From NCBI RefSeq assembly GCF_026340095.1, contig NZ_JAPEPO010000001.1:2696501-2760500 (forward strand): 64,000 nt of DNA, read 5' to 3'. The position numbers and the translations under genes were made by a program. The notes under the pieces are model-generated. The model did no database searches, had not been told where the DNA came from, and was given only the letters and a program-made list of their open reading frames with translations. Of the stretch, positions 52,075 to 59,700 are shown one piece after another. Positions within the stretch are counted from its first letter, which is position 1. The number at the start of each line of letters is the position of its first letter. This stretch comes from Streptomyces sp. NBC_01446 (GTDB lineage Bacteria; Actinomycetota; Actinomycetes; Streptomycetales; Streptomycetaceae).

Positions 52075-52416
52075 TCAGGCGGCGCGCTGTTCCTCAGGAG
52101 CGGCGCACAGGCCGCACATGCCAAGTGATGTGGGGATGACGTAACCGGCGTCGCGCCGGCACGCGGGGCAGATGCGGCGGGCGGTGTTGGCCTTGGCCAG
52201 GGCCGCCTGCCGGGCTGGTGTCATCGGGCGCACCGGCTTGGCTCGGTCGATGCGGTAGAGGTAGGCGACCAGCGGGCCGCGGCGGCGCCGGGGGCGTTCG
52301 AGCTGTGCGGCGACGTCCTGCCCGCCGGGCCGCAGCCCGAGGGCGCGCAGTTGCCGGTAGGTGGCGTAGCCGTCAGGGGCCAGGCGCCATCGGTAGATGG
52401 GGAGGGTGGCTATCAC
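52075..52416 (-). CDS. RRQRL-type zinc-binding protein
   Basis: The 113-residue protein has YRQLRALGLRPGGQDVAAQL, close to the signature of RRQRL motif-containing zinc-binding proteins of Streptomyces elements, and two Cys pairs (CPAC and CGLC) at the C terminus. GTG 52416 overlaps the upstream stop (GTGA). Its role is unknown. Confidence 0.7.
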   Translation of the reverse strand: MIATLPIYRWRLAPDGYATYRQLRALGLRPGGQDVAAQLERPRRRRGPLVAYLYRIDRAKPVRPMTPARQAALAKANTARRICPACRRDAGYVIPTSLGMCGLCAAPEEQRAA

Positions 52417-53420
52417 TGGCTCGCGATGGCGAGTTCAGCGCCGGTGGTGCTGGGGTCGCGGTGTTCGGCGTAGCGGGTGGAGACCCAGCCGACCGACCAG
52501 CCGCACAGCTCCGCGGCCTGCCGCACCGGCAGCGCTGACTCGAACGCCGCCGACACGATCTGGCGGGCCTCAGCCTCCGGGAGCTTGCCCTGAGCCGGGC
52601 CGCGCTCAAGCAGCGCGTCGCGTTCACGGGCGAGGCGCTCCTGACGTTCATGCTGTTCACGAGCCGCACGCTCGGAGCGCTCGCGCTGCTCGGCTTCGGC
52701 CCGCTCGCGGACCTGCCGTTCAAGCCGCTCACGCTCTTGTTCACGCTGTTCACGCTCGCGTTCACGGCGTTCACGGATCTCCCGCTCAGCCGCCGCGGCT
52801 CGCTCGCGCTCCTCGCGTTCCTCACGCAGCTGACGTTCCTCGCGCTCCGCAGCCTCACGGGCCAGGGAGGCTTCGTGTTCACGCTGTTCACGCGCCAACA
52901 GCGCGGCGTGCTCGCGCTCCTCACGGGCGTGGGCACGAGTCCTGTCAGCACGTTCCTGCGCCTTCTGCTCAGCCTGCTCGCACTCCGCCTTCCGCTCGAA
53001 CTCCAGCGCCGCCAGAGCGGTAGCCAGAGCCCGCCGATAGGCCAGGCTGGCTTCCGACGTGGCGATCAGCAGCAGTGGCGCCACGGAGTGCACAGCCACG
53101 CCGACCAGGTCTTTCTTAAGCGCGGAGTCAGCGGTGTTGAGCGCGAGGGTCATGAGACCGGTCATCCACCGCAGGGCAATGGGCCAGCGTCCGCCGTGCC
53201 CGCCCAGGCGGGCGAGCACATCATCGAGCTTGACCACGATGACCACCGCGGCATCCACCACCAGCGGCAGAATCGGCGCCGTCCACTCCCATCCGGAAGC
53301 AGTGTGCTTGGCCATCAGCGGCGTAACCGTGAGGATCGAGTAGAGCATCGCCCCGCACACGATCAACCACGTGCCACCCGACAGAGCCCGCTCGGCTGAA
53401 CGCGTCTGAACACTGTTCAC
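52413..53420 (-). CDS. DUF2637-type membrane coiled-coil protein (SpdA-like)
   Basis: The 335-residue protein has four membrane helices in the first 120 residues (typical DUF2637 N terminus), then a highly charged Glu/Arg coiled coil (about residues 140-265, REQREREHEASLAREAAERE pattern), and a C-terminal helix-turn-helix (AAELCGWSVGWVSTRYAEHR). It is widespread in actinobacterial plasmids and elements, where it is linked to spread or element replication. GTG start overlaps the previous stop by four bases. Confidence 0.8.
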   Translation of the reverse strand: MNSVQTRSAERALSGGTWLIVCGAMLYSILTVTPLMAKHTASGWEWTAPILPLVVDAAVVIVVKLDDVLARLGGHGGRWPIALRWMTGLMTLALNTADSALKKDLVGVAVHSVAPLLLIATSEASLAYRRALATALAALEFERKAECEQAEQKAQERADRTRAHAREEREHAALLAREQREHEASLAREAAEREERQLREEREERERAAAAEREIRERREREREQREQERERLERQVRERAEAEQRERSERAAREQHERQERLARERDALLERGPAQGKLPEAEARQIVSAAFESALPVRQAAELCGWSVGWVSTRYAEHRDPSTTGAELAIASQ

Positions 53421-53947
53421 GCCGCACCCCCCACCGGCTCCGGGGAGGTCATGAACACGCGCCGGAACCCGTTCGATGCGGCGTCGCAGATGAACGCCTC
53501 ACAGCGCCACCGAACGTCGGGCGCCGGGCGTCCACTAGCGGGCACCCACGCGTCCGTCGGCACGCCCTGCGTGGCGGTGTCGGCCTCCGCTTCCTCACGA
53601 GAGGCGTAGACGGTGTGCGGCTCGCCGTAGTGCGACAGCAGCGTCAGCGTCTGCCCCTCCACCAGCTCGCCCTCCAGCTCCTCGCGGAGCCGACGGATCT
53701 CGATGTCCTTCAGGAGGAGTTCTTGCTGAGCCGCAGCCAGCTCCTCCATGGCGCGCTTCAGGATGGCGCCCACCTCATCCGTGGTCGCCTCCGCCCGCTC
53801 CGCACGGTCGGTGACCGCGTACAGCTCGCGGACGTGCTCGCCGAATGCCTCGTTCGCGGAACCCGCCACCTCCCTCACATGCTCGCGGGCCGTGCGAGAG
53901 GCGTACTCAAGGCTTTCGAGACGGGGCGTCGTGACGATGCGGATCAC
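53417..53947 (-). CDS. Hypothetical element protein
   Basis: The 176-residue protein is predicted helical at the start, with a coiled-coil region around residues 55-95 (AAAQQELLLKDIEIRRLREE), followed by a soluble C-terminal domain containing Cys residues (RWRCEAFICDAASNGF). GTG 53947 and the stop at 53417 overlap both neighbours by four bases, so it is part of the coupled chain DUF6284-this-DUF2637-zinc protein. Confidence 0.6.
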   Translation of the reverse strand: MIRIVTTPRLESLEYASRTAREHVREVAGSANEAFGEHVRELYAVTDRAERAEATTDEVGAILKRAMEELAAAQQELLLKDIEIRRLREELEGELVEGQTLTLLSHYGEPHTVYASREEAEADTATQGVPTDAWVPASGRPAPDVRWRCEAFICDAASNGFRRVFMTSPEPVGGAA

Positions 53948-54210
53948 GCGGCGTCACCCTCTCGAACCTCGCCGAGCCGGTTGGCGACCTCGCACCGCGC
54001 CGCCAGCACCTTGTTCGCGGCCCGCCGCAGCCGACGCTCACCCAGCGGCGTCACCGGCCGGTCAAGCAGCGCGATCTGCACGTCCAGCAGCTCAAGCTCC
54101 GCGTCGATCAGCGGCGCCTCCTGCTCGATCGCGTCCAGCTCCGCATCCGTGGGCTCCAGATCCGGAGCGAACGCCGTAACAGCGTCCTGAACAGTCACGA
54201 TGTCCTTCAT
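53944..54210 (-). CDS. DUF6284 family protein
   Basis: The 88-residue helical protein begins MKDIVTVQDAVTAFAPDLEP, close to the DUF6284 family of Streptomyces elements. It is the first gene of the tra/spread operon. The ATG at 54210 is chosen over the long upstream frame. Confidence 0.75.
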   Translation of the reverse strand: MKDIVTVQDAVTAFAPDLEPTDAELDAIEQEAPLIDAELELLDVQIALLDRPVTPLGERRLRRAANKVLAARCEVANRLGEVREGDAA

Positions 54211-54247
54211 GGGTCGTGTCTCCCTAGCAGTAGGTACGGCCCGAACA

Positions 54248-54277
54248 GCGGCCCCGGAGTTGCATCTCCGGGGCCGC
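54248..54277. terminator. Leader hairpin of the tra operon
   Basis: Two perfect 12-base arms lie 38 bases upstream of the DUF6284 start. In an operon leader, this might be an attenuator that limits transfer gene expression. Confidence 0.65.
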
Positions 54278-54587
54278 GCGCCGTTGAAGTCAGATCTCCG
54301 GCTCCCCTCAGCGCTGCTCGTGCGAGACGAGCAGCGGAGGCAACCGGCGCAGCAAGTGGGCTGCAGAGGTTGTGAATTCGCATACGAGCTCGACCCGCAC
54401 GCGTCCGCCCTCTTGCTTGCCGAGGTGGGACGGACTGACCTCCAACCCATCGACCACCCGTGTTCAGGTGGCTGGGCCGGCACACTGTTCAGTTCTCAAG
54501 GAACGACCGGCAGGGGGCCCGCAGCGATCACGAGCTATCCCGAACCTCGGCGCCTGGAAGCAGCCCAAAGAAGGCCCCTCCGTCTCG

Positions 54588-54662
54588 CTGTCCTAGGACT
54601 GCGAAGCGCTTGAGTAAGACCATGGCCCACAGTCCCAGGACTGTCAACAGTCCTGGGACTGT
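54588..54662. promoter_or_regulatory. Three palindromic operators (AGTCCYRGGACT)
   Basis: Two inverted copies of a 16-base palindrome (ACAGTCCCAGGACTGT at 54629-54644 and ACAGTCCTGGGACTGT at 54647-54662) stand two bases apart, and a third related palindrome, GTCCTAGGAC (54590-54599), lies upstream. The cluster ends 34 bases before the GntR ATG, the place of an autoregulatory Kor operator. Confidence 0.85.
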
Positions 54663-54695
54663 GTTTCACTTGGACCACGTCGAAAGGGGCTCGGA

Positions 54696-55490
54696 ATGGC
54701 GCCGAAGTGGCGAGAACTGGCAGACCGACTGGCTGAACAGATCAGGAACGGCGATCTCGAACCGGGCGCGCGCTTGCCCCACATCCGCGACCTGGTGGAC
54801 GCGGGCGAGGGCTCGAAGTCCACAGTCCACGCGGCGTACAAGGCACTCGAAGCCGAAGGCCTGGTGACCTCGTCGCGGGGACACGGCACGGTTGTCCGAG
54901 AGCAGATTCCCTTGAGGCGCCTCGGTATCGCGCGCTATGACAAGGCGAAGTGGCGGGACGGCGATGAGGTTGCGTTCATCGCGGACCGAGTCGCGTCAGG
55001 CCGCGCGTACCAAAGGAACGAGCAGACACAGACGGTCAGTCGCTTCGTGGCGCCGCGGATCGTTGCAGCGGCGCTTGGGCTGCCCGAGGGCGCGGAGGTC
55101 TACGCACGGGCCCGGCTGGTGAAAGAGGGGGACCGCCCCACGCACACTCTCACCAGCTACTACCGCCCTGAGCATGTCGAGGGAACTCGCATAGTCGACC
55201 CGACGCCGGGTCCCGCCGGCCGTGGCGGCGGGTACCGGGTGCTTTACGACGCGGGCTACGAGATCGACCACATGCGGGAGGAGATCTTTGCTCGGACTCC
55301 GAGCACGGACGAAGCCAAGCTCCTGCAACTTCCGCCTGGTGAGTGGGTAGTCGAGCTGCATCGCACGACCTATACGGCGGACGACACGGTTGTGGAGTTC
55401 GCCATCGGCGTTCATGCAGCTACGCGCTTCGCATGGTCCTACGACTTCAAGGTGCCCGACTCGGCGCAGGGGGAAGGCGACAAGGCGTGA
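54696..55490 (+). CDS. GntR-family regulator (KorSA-like)
   Basis: The 264-residue protein has an N-terminal winged helix-turn-helix (LADRLAEQIRNGDLEPGARL then GSKSTVHAAYKALEAEGLV) and a C-terminal UTRA-type effector domain (EVYARARLVKEGDRPTHT). This is the class of pSAM2 KorSA that represses transfer genes and itself. ATG 54696 follows AAAGGGG. The palindromes at 54588-54662 are its likely operators. GTGA overlap couples it to the next gene. Confidence 0.88.
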   Translation: MAPKWRELADRLAEQIRNGDLEPGARLPHIRDLVDAGEGSKSTVHAAYKALEAEGLVTSSRGHGTVVREQIPLRRLGIARYDKAKWRDGDEVAFIADRVASGRAYQRNEQTQTVSRFVAPRIVAAALGLPEGAEVYARARLVKEGDRPTHTLTSYYRPEHVEGTRIVDPTPGPAGRGGGYRVLYDAGYEIDHMREEIFARTPSTDEAKLLQLPPGEWVVELHRTTYTADDTVVEFAIGVHAATRFAWSYDFKVPDSAQGEGDKA

Positions 55491-56143
55491 TCTCCGCACA
55501 GGCATGGTCCGATGCGCAGGAACTGTGGGACTTCCAGCAGATGGGCCACGAACTCCGGCCGTGCTCGGTAGCGATTGGGCTCGGCAGCCATGATCTCGGC
55601 GTAGCCGACGTCACGGCCAACCTGTATCACCGTGGCCTGACGCCACTGATCGTGTTCACCGGGGCGACCAGCCGAACGACGCGTGAGGCGATGCCGAAGG
55701 GCGAGGCCTGGCATTACCGCGAGCGGGCGTTGGAACTGGGAGTGCCGGCGGACGCGATCCTCGTCGAGCTGCAGGCTCGCAACACGGGCGAGAACATCAC
55801 GTTGTCCAGGGCGTTGCTCGAGGAGCGCGGTGTGCCCGTCGAGTCGGCGCTTCTCGTCAGCAAGCCGTACGAGGAGCGCCGGTCCTACGCCACGGCGTGC
55901 AAGATCTGGCCGTCAGTGAACTGGGTGAGCGCGTCCGCGTCCATGTCGTTCACGGAGTACGTGGACTCGATCCAGGACGCGCGGCTCGTCATCGACATGC
56001 TCGTCGGGGCGCAACAACGCCTCATGGTCTATCCCGAACAGGGGTTCATGATCAGCCAGGAGATTCCGCAGACGGCAGTGGCGGCGTTCGAGCGCCTCAG
56101 GGCCGAAGGATTCACCAGCCGACTGATCCCTGGTCTTTCATGA
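55487..56143 (+). CDS. YdcF/DUF218-family protein
   Basis: The 218-residue protein has the DUF218 Rossmann-like fold with motifs SVAIGLGSHDLGVA, VFTGATSRTTREAMPKGE and ESALLVSKPYEERRSYATA. Members bind a cofactor such as SAM or nucleotide and their reaction is mostly unknown. The GTG at 55487 overlaps the GntR stop. Position next to the regulator resembles the Pra/NUDIX slot in other AICEs, where the neighbour controls replication, but no direct link is shown. Confidence 0.8.
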   Translation: MISAQAWSDAQELWDFQQMGHELRPCSVAIGLGSHDLGVADVTANLYHRGLTPLIVFTGATSRTTREAMPKGEAWHYRERALELGVPADAILVELQARNTGENITLSRALLEERGVPVESALLVSKPYEERRSYATACKIWPSVNWVSASASMSFTEYVDSIQDARLVIDMLVGAQQRLMVYPEQGFMISQEIPQTAVAAFERLRAEGFTSRLIPGLS

Positions 56144-56480
56144 GGGCGCCCCTCGCGACCTTGCGGGCCGTACCTGGGCCAGGGGCACTTGATGAGGCAT
56201 CTCGGCAGTGTGACGTTTTCCGTCGAGCACTGGCGCGGTAGAACTTTCCCTACGTCATCAAGACGGCTCGCTCCGCTCACCGCGCGCAAGGCCCGGCCCT
56301 CGGCCGGGCCTTGCGCTCCCGTCTCCGCCCCACTCCAGACCGACCGGCGCCCGTGCCGCAGAAGAAGGGGCACGTCACAGCTCGGGCTGTCGCGGCAGCA
56401 ACATGAAAGTCACCCTGCAAGCACGGATCACCACCTAAAGTTGCTGTCGGAGTGCTGGCTTGTGAGTCCAGGGGAGAGCC
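56144..56480. other. Gap between YdcF-type gene and the DUF262 gene
   Basis: The only clear structure is the terminator at 56284-56316. The second half falls from about 70% toward 55% GC and must hold the promoter of the DUF262-HEPN module. I looked for a copy of the tRNA-Arg 3' end here and found none. Confidence 0.4.
56284..56316 (+). terminator. Strong terminator after the GntR-YdcF operon
   Basis: GCGCAAGGCCCGGCC and GGCCGGGCCTTGCGC pair perfectly across a three-base loop. Confidence 0.9.
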
Positions 56481-57599
56481 GTGACTGATAGCACAGAGCA
56501 GGATTCTCTTTTCGAACAAGAGGGGGAGGATATTACATCCGAGCAAAGCGAAGCCCTAAATGTTTCAGTCGCAGAGCGTCGACTTGTGACTCAGCCTTAC
56601 GATCTCTCGCTTGCCACGCTGGCGGATGATATCGAGCGACAGCAACTTCTCTTGAGTATCGAATATCAAAGGAAATACGTTTGGGATCGCTCAAAGGCAA
56701 GCAGGCTAATTGAAAGCTTCCTGCTGAATATTCCGGTACCGGTCTGCTACTTCGCAGAAAATCCAGACGGAACCTACGAAGTAATCGATGGCCTGCAGCG
56801 CATTCAAACTGTCAATGATTTCCTTACGGATGAATTTGCCCTGAGAGGAATCTCTGTCCTCAAGGAGTATGAGGGTCAATGTTTTTCAGATCTGCCACCT
56901 CGCGAGCAGAGGCGCCTCACTAGCCGAACAATCCGATGCATCGTAATCACGGATGACTCTCATCCAGACATCAAGTTCGATGTATTCGAGCGTCTCAACA
57001 CCGGCTCCGCAATGCTTGGCGCGCAAGAGCTTAGAAACTGCATTTATCGAGGAGAATTTAATTCCTTCCTGAAGGATCTGGCCGCCGATGAGAAATTTAA
57101 AACCATCCTGGGCGGAATCAAGAATAATCGAATGGATTACGAGGAGCTGGCACTTCGCTTCTTTGCTCTCTATGAGGAGCTATCCGCCTACCGACCCCCT
57201 TTGCGGCAGTTCCTAAACTCTTACATGCGAAAGTACCGAGAACAGACACCTTCCGGCGAGCATATGGAAGTACTCACAGATACGTGTAGCGCCGTCTGGG
57301 AAATCTTTGGAGTCGACGCATTCAGGGTGATGCGGGACGGAAAATTGGGCGCCTTCAACAAAGCCCTGTTCGATTCCATCGTGATTCCTCTTGCCTTCTC
57401 TGACCGAGACACCGCCGTAGTGGAGGCCGAGAAAGTCCGAGCCCTACGGGAGAAGCTTCTCCGTAGCGAGGAATTTCAGACGGCCATTGGTCGCGCCACT
57501 GCGGACCGGACCCGCATGCACGGCCGAATTCAAATGTTCGCAGATGGACTGAATCGCCTTGGCATTTCTTGCACCCTCCCCCCTCTTCCCGAACTATGA
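56481..57599 (+). CDS. DUF262-domain protein (ParB/Srx-like NTPase fold)
   Basis: The 372-residue protein has a DUF262 domain: the LSIEYQRKYVWD segment and the VIDGLQRIQTVNDFL motif, the DG-x-QR box found in GmrS, SspE and related restriction proteins. No HNH/DUF1524 nuclease follows, so this is a stand-alone DUF262. GTG 56481 follows GGGGAGAG. GC content is clearly lower than the chromosome, indicating recent transfer. It lies 21 bases before the HEPN gene and is co-transcribed with it. Confidence 0.87.
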   Translation: MTDSTEQDSLFEQEGEDITSEQSEALNVSVAERRLVTQPYDLSLATLADDIERQQLLLSIEYQRKYVWDRSKASRLIESFLLNIPVPVCYFAENPDGTYEVIDGLQRIQTVNDFLTDEFALRGISVLKEYEGQCFSDLPPREQRRLTSRTIRCIVITDDSHPDIKFDVFERLNTGSAMLGAQELRNCIYRGEFNSFLKDLAADEKFKTILGGIKNNRMDYEELALRFFALYEELSAYRPPLRQFLNSYMRKYREQTPSGEHMEVLTDTCSAVWEIFGVDAFRVMRDGKLGAFNKALFDSIVIPLAFSDRDTAVVEAEKVRALREKLLRSEEFQTAIGRATADRTRMHGRIQMFADGLNRLGISCTLPPLPEL

Positions 57600-57620
57600 C
57601 GGAGTGCAGGAGGGCATACC

Positions 57621-58346
57621 TTGGAATCCCTTGCTGAATTCAAGGACAGCCTCAAGGAAGTAGAGACGCTCCTGTCTCTGAATCCTATGAAGTCCTTGGA
57701 TCGATCCCAAACGAGTTCATCTGCAATCGGCCGTGATGCAGCGAACGCAATTACGCGATCCTGCACCGTGATGCTGGTTTCCCATTTTGAAGGCTTCGTC
57801 AAGGCAGGCCTGACAGAGCTCATCGATGAAATCTGCCAAGCCAAGCCACCCGCCCGTCGGTTGCCTGATGGCCTGCTGGAACTGCACACGCGAGAGCGAA
57901 TCCAGGAGATTTTCGGGACCAATGGACCCGATAGAATGACGCGGACGCGTCGACTCTTCGCAACTTATGCATCGCTCTGGGAAGGCGACAGGTCAATCAA
58001 CCCGAAGGTGCTGTCTGCCAAAGTCCTGGCCCGTCAATTTACGAGCGCCAAACCTGAGGTGCTCGCAGAGGTCTTTTCGTTGCTGGGCGTAGAGGATCTC
58101 TTGGATAGGGTGGATCGCCACGTCAATCAAGCGATTTTGAATCGTGGAGACAAGGCGACGAGCGTCAAGGTAAATATAAAGCTCTTGGAGATTGTGGACC
58201 GTCGGAACAAAATTGCTCACGGCGACAGGAATGAGAAGCCGACGCCTGTAGAGGTCGAGAACTACATGCTCTTCCTTCAAGACGTTGCCGACTGCTTGGC
58301 GACAGTTCTCGATGCTCGCATCTCGCATTGTTGTTCGCTGCGCTGA
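57621..58346 (+). CDS. HEPN-domain putative RNase (MAE_28990/MAE_18760-like)
   Basis: The 241-residue helical protein shows SCTVMLVSHFEGFVKA and the RNKIAHGDRN box, the R-x4-6-H catalytic motif of HEPN RNases. The TTG 57621 start has AGGAGG six bases upstream. It pairs with the DUF262 gene. HEPN RNases act as toxins or phage-sensing effectors in abortive infection and toxin-antitoxin systems; here RNA target and role are unknown. Confidence 0.78.
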   Translation: MESLAEFKDSLKEVETLLSLNPMKSLDRSQTSSSAIGRDAANAITRSCTVMLVSHFEGFVKAGLTELIDEICQAKPPARRLPDGLLELHTRERIQEIFGTNGPDRMTRTRRLFATYASLWEGDRSINPKVLSAKVLARQFTSAKPEVLAEVFSLLGVEDLLDRVDRHVNQAILNRGDKATSVKVNIKLLEIVDRRNKIAHGDRNEKPTPVEVENYMLFLQDVADCLATVLDARISHCCSLR

Positions 58347-58873
58347 GTGTGAGGAAATCGGAATAAGTTCGGTCTCCCCTGAGGATGAAGCCTCTGGTCT
58401 GGGCTGGGTGAGCACGCCGCGGGGCAGACTACTTGGCAACACCGGGCTTGTGTCGTCGGCCAGAGCCGGACGCGACGGCCCGACCGTGACAAGACAAGCG
58501 TGTTGGTCGTGCATGCGTAGGTGGGCGCTACGACACTCGCTGGGCCGGCCGAGGCAGGCTGAATGCTCGCAGGACAGCACTCAGGGCAGCCTCACCGGTG
58601 ATTCCTGCGCACGAGAGCAGCACCTGATGAGTGCCTAATTGCGTGACAACGCCGACGAACAGCGGCGGACCACCGCGGACCATCATCCCAGGAGAGAGGA
58701 GCACCGCCCTAAGATAGAGCCCCCACCCAGGTTGCTTCGGGACGAAGTATCCGCTCGGCCGAGGCGCGCTGCTCGTGGTGGGGAGCCAGGTCGACCGAAA
58801 ACACCCACCCCGAGAACCCGCGGCGCTGGCATGCTGACAGATCCGAGTATCGGACCACAGCCCCGGGGGCAAC
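58347..58873. other. Region without a supported gene
   Basis: No frame in these 527 bases has a good start, codon bias and length. A minus-strand frame (58528 to about 58770) reads as plausible protein but lacks a start signal of its own and runs against the next plus-strand gene; it might be a remnant. Confidence 0.4.
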
Positions 58874-59464
58874 GTGATCGTGAACCGGCGTGTCAGCAGC
58901 GAACAGCCTGATGGGTACGACGAGTTGGAAGACCATCTCACCCAGAATCTCAATGCCCCGCTCGACTGGCCGGAGGAAAGCGGCCTCACTGTCAGCCAGG
59001 TCGCCCGAATCGCCGCTGCTGCAAGCTGCGACACCGCGTACAGCCAAGCTGCCAACGGCCACCTGCTCGACCTATTCGCGGCGCTTCCATTGCCGGGAAC
59101 CACAGAGGGGAAGAGCTTCTGGGAGCGCATCCGCGACGCTGGTGGCGGCGCAGCCTGGAACATCCACCCTGCCAACATGGGCGGCCCCTTCTTCGACCGC
59201 ATCCATGACGGCAACGAGGGCGGCATCGCCTCACGCGTCCTGAGCTTCCTGGAGGAGCTGACACCATCGCAGCGCACCGACGTGGCAGAGGTCATCGGCT
59301 CAGCCCTCGACAACGGCACTATCGGGGTCGGCGGCCGGTACGGGGGCGAACTGTGGCTACGGGACGCAGAGATGAGCGCATGGCGCGTTGTACTGGCCAG
59401 CCGCCGGGAGTTCGAAACGTCACAGGACCGCGAGGGATTCTTCGAAGCATGGCGTCGCGCCTGA
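58874..59464 (+). CDS. Hypothetical protein
   Basis: The 196-residue protein is soluble with no recognised motif; it has a Gly-rich part (DAGGGAAWNIHPANMGGPFF) and a helical C terminus (EFETSQDREGFFEAWRRA). GTG 58874 or GTG 58880 could be the start. It is convergent with the helicase gene. I do not recognise the family, and coding status is likely but not certain. Confidence 0.5.
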   Translation: MIVNRRVSSEQPDGYDELEDHLTQNLNAPLDWPEESGLTVSQVARIAAAASCDTAYSQAANGHLLDLFAALPLPGTTEGKSFWERIRDAGGGAAWNIHPANMGGPFFDRIHDGNEGGIASRVLSFLEELTPSQRTDVAEVIGSALDNGTIGVGGRYGGELWLRDAEMSAWRVVLASRREFETSQDREGFFEAWRRA

Positions 59465-59700
59465 CCACTTCTTAGGAGCCGAGAGAGCCTGCGATGGCGG
59501 TCTCAATTGTGGTCTCAACACCGCCTCGATCCAGGACTGTCCGCAGTCGTCCGCTGCGGTGCGATGACGCTTCTGAACTGCGATGAAGGCCAACGAGCGG
59601 ACTGCCCTGGATGCCCCCGGATCGAGATCCGACAAGTCGTAATGCGTAGCTAGTCCGCCAGCGGGGCTGCCTAGGTTGGCCAACGCCAAGCGTGCCGAGG
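59465..59700. other. Gap between convergent genes
   Basis: The stretch contains short frames only. A minus-strand piece near 59470-59550 includes ETTIETA, a sequence I associate with C-terminal ends of some Streptomyces integrases, so it might be an integrase remnant; evidence is weak. Confidence 0.3.

Larger units (their letters stand above)
54211..54695. promoter_or_regulatory. Divergent control region of the tra operon and the GntR gene
   Basis: This 485-base gap carries the hairpin at 54248-54277 (arms GCGGCCCCGGAG and CTCCGGGGCCGC) in the leader of the tra operon, and the AGTCCYRGGACT operators at 54588-54662. No gene is visible. Confidence 0.6.
41000..56143. mobile_element. Integrated conjugative element of the AICE type (left end at tRNA-Arg)
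   Basis: The order tRNA-Arg, integrase, excisionase, replication genes, traB, spread genes and a divergent GntR regulator with an associated gene is that of pSAM2-like actinomycete integrative and conjugative elements. The left end must lie inside the 3' part of the tRNA. I found no duplicate of the tRNA 3' end (the T-arm sequence) to the right up to base 64000, so the right end is not located; the 56.4-64 kb genes may be cargo inside it or a neighbouring insertion. The right coordinate given is only the end of recognisable AICE genes. Confidence 0.85.

Noticed and set aside
56481..57599. Complete GmrSD or SspE type restriction system
   Set aside because: The DUF262 protein has no DUF1524/HNH domain, and the downstream gene is HEPN-like.
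58639..58911. A 90-codon plus-strand frame
   Set aside because: Pro/Arg-rich composition, no motif and overlap with the next gene's start.
59465..59700. Integrase or transposase gene remnant
   Set aside because: Only a short ETTIETA-type stretch resembles an integrase end; this is too little to call a pseudogene.
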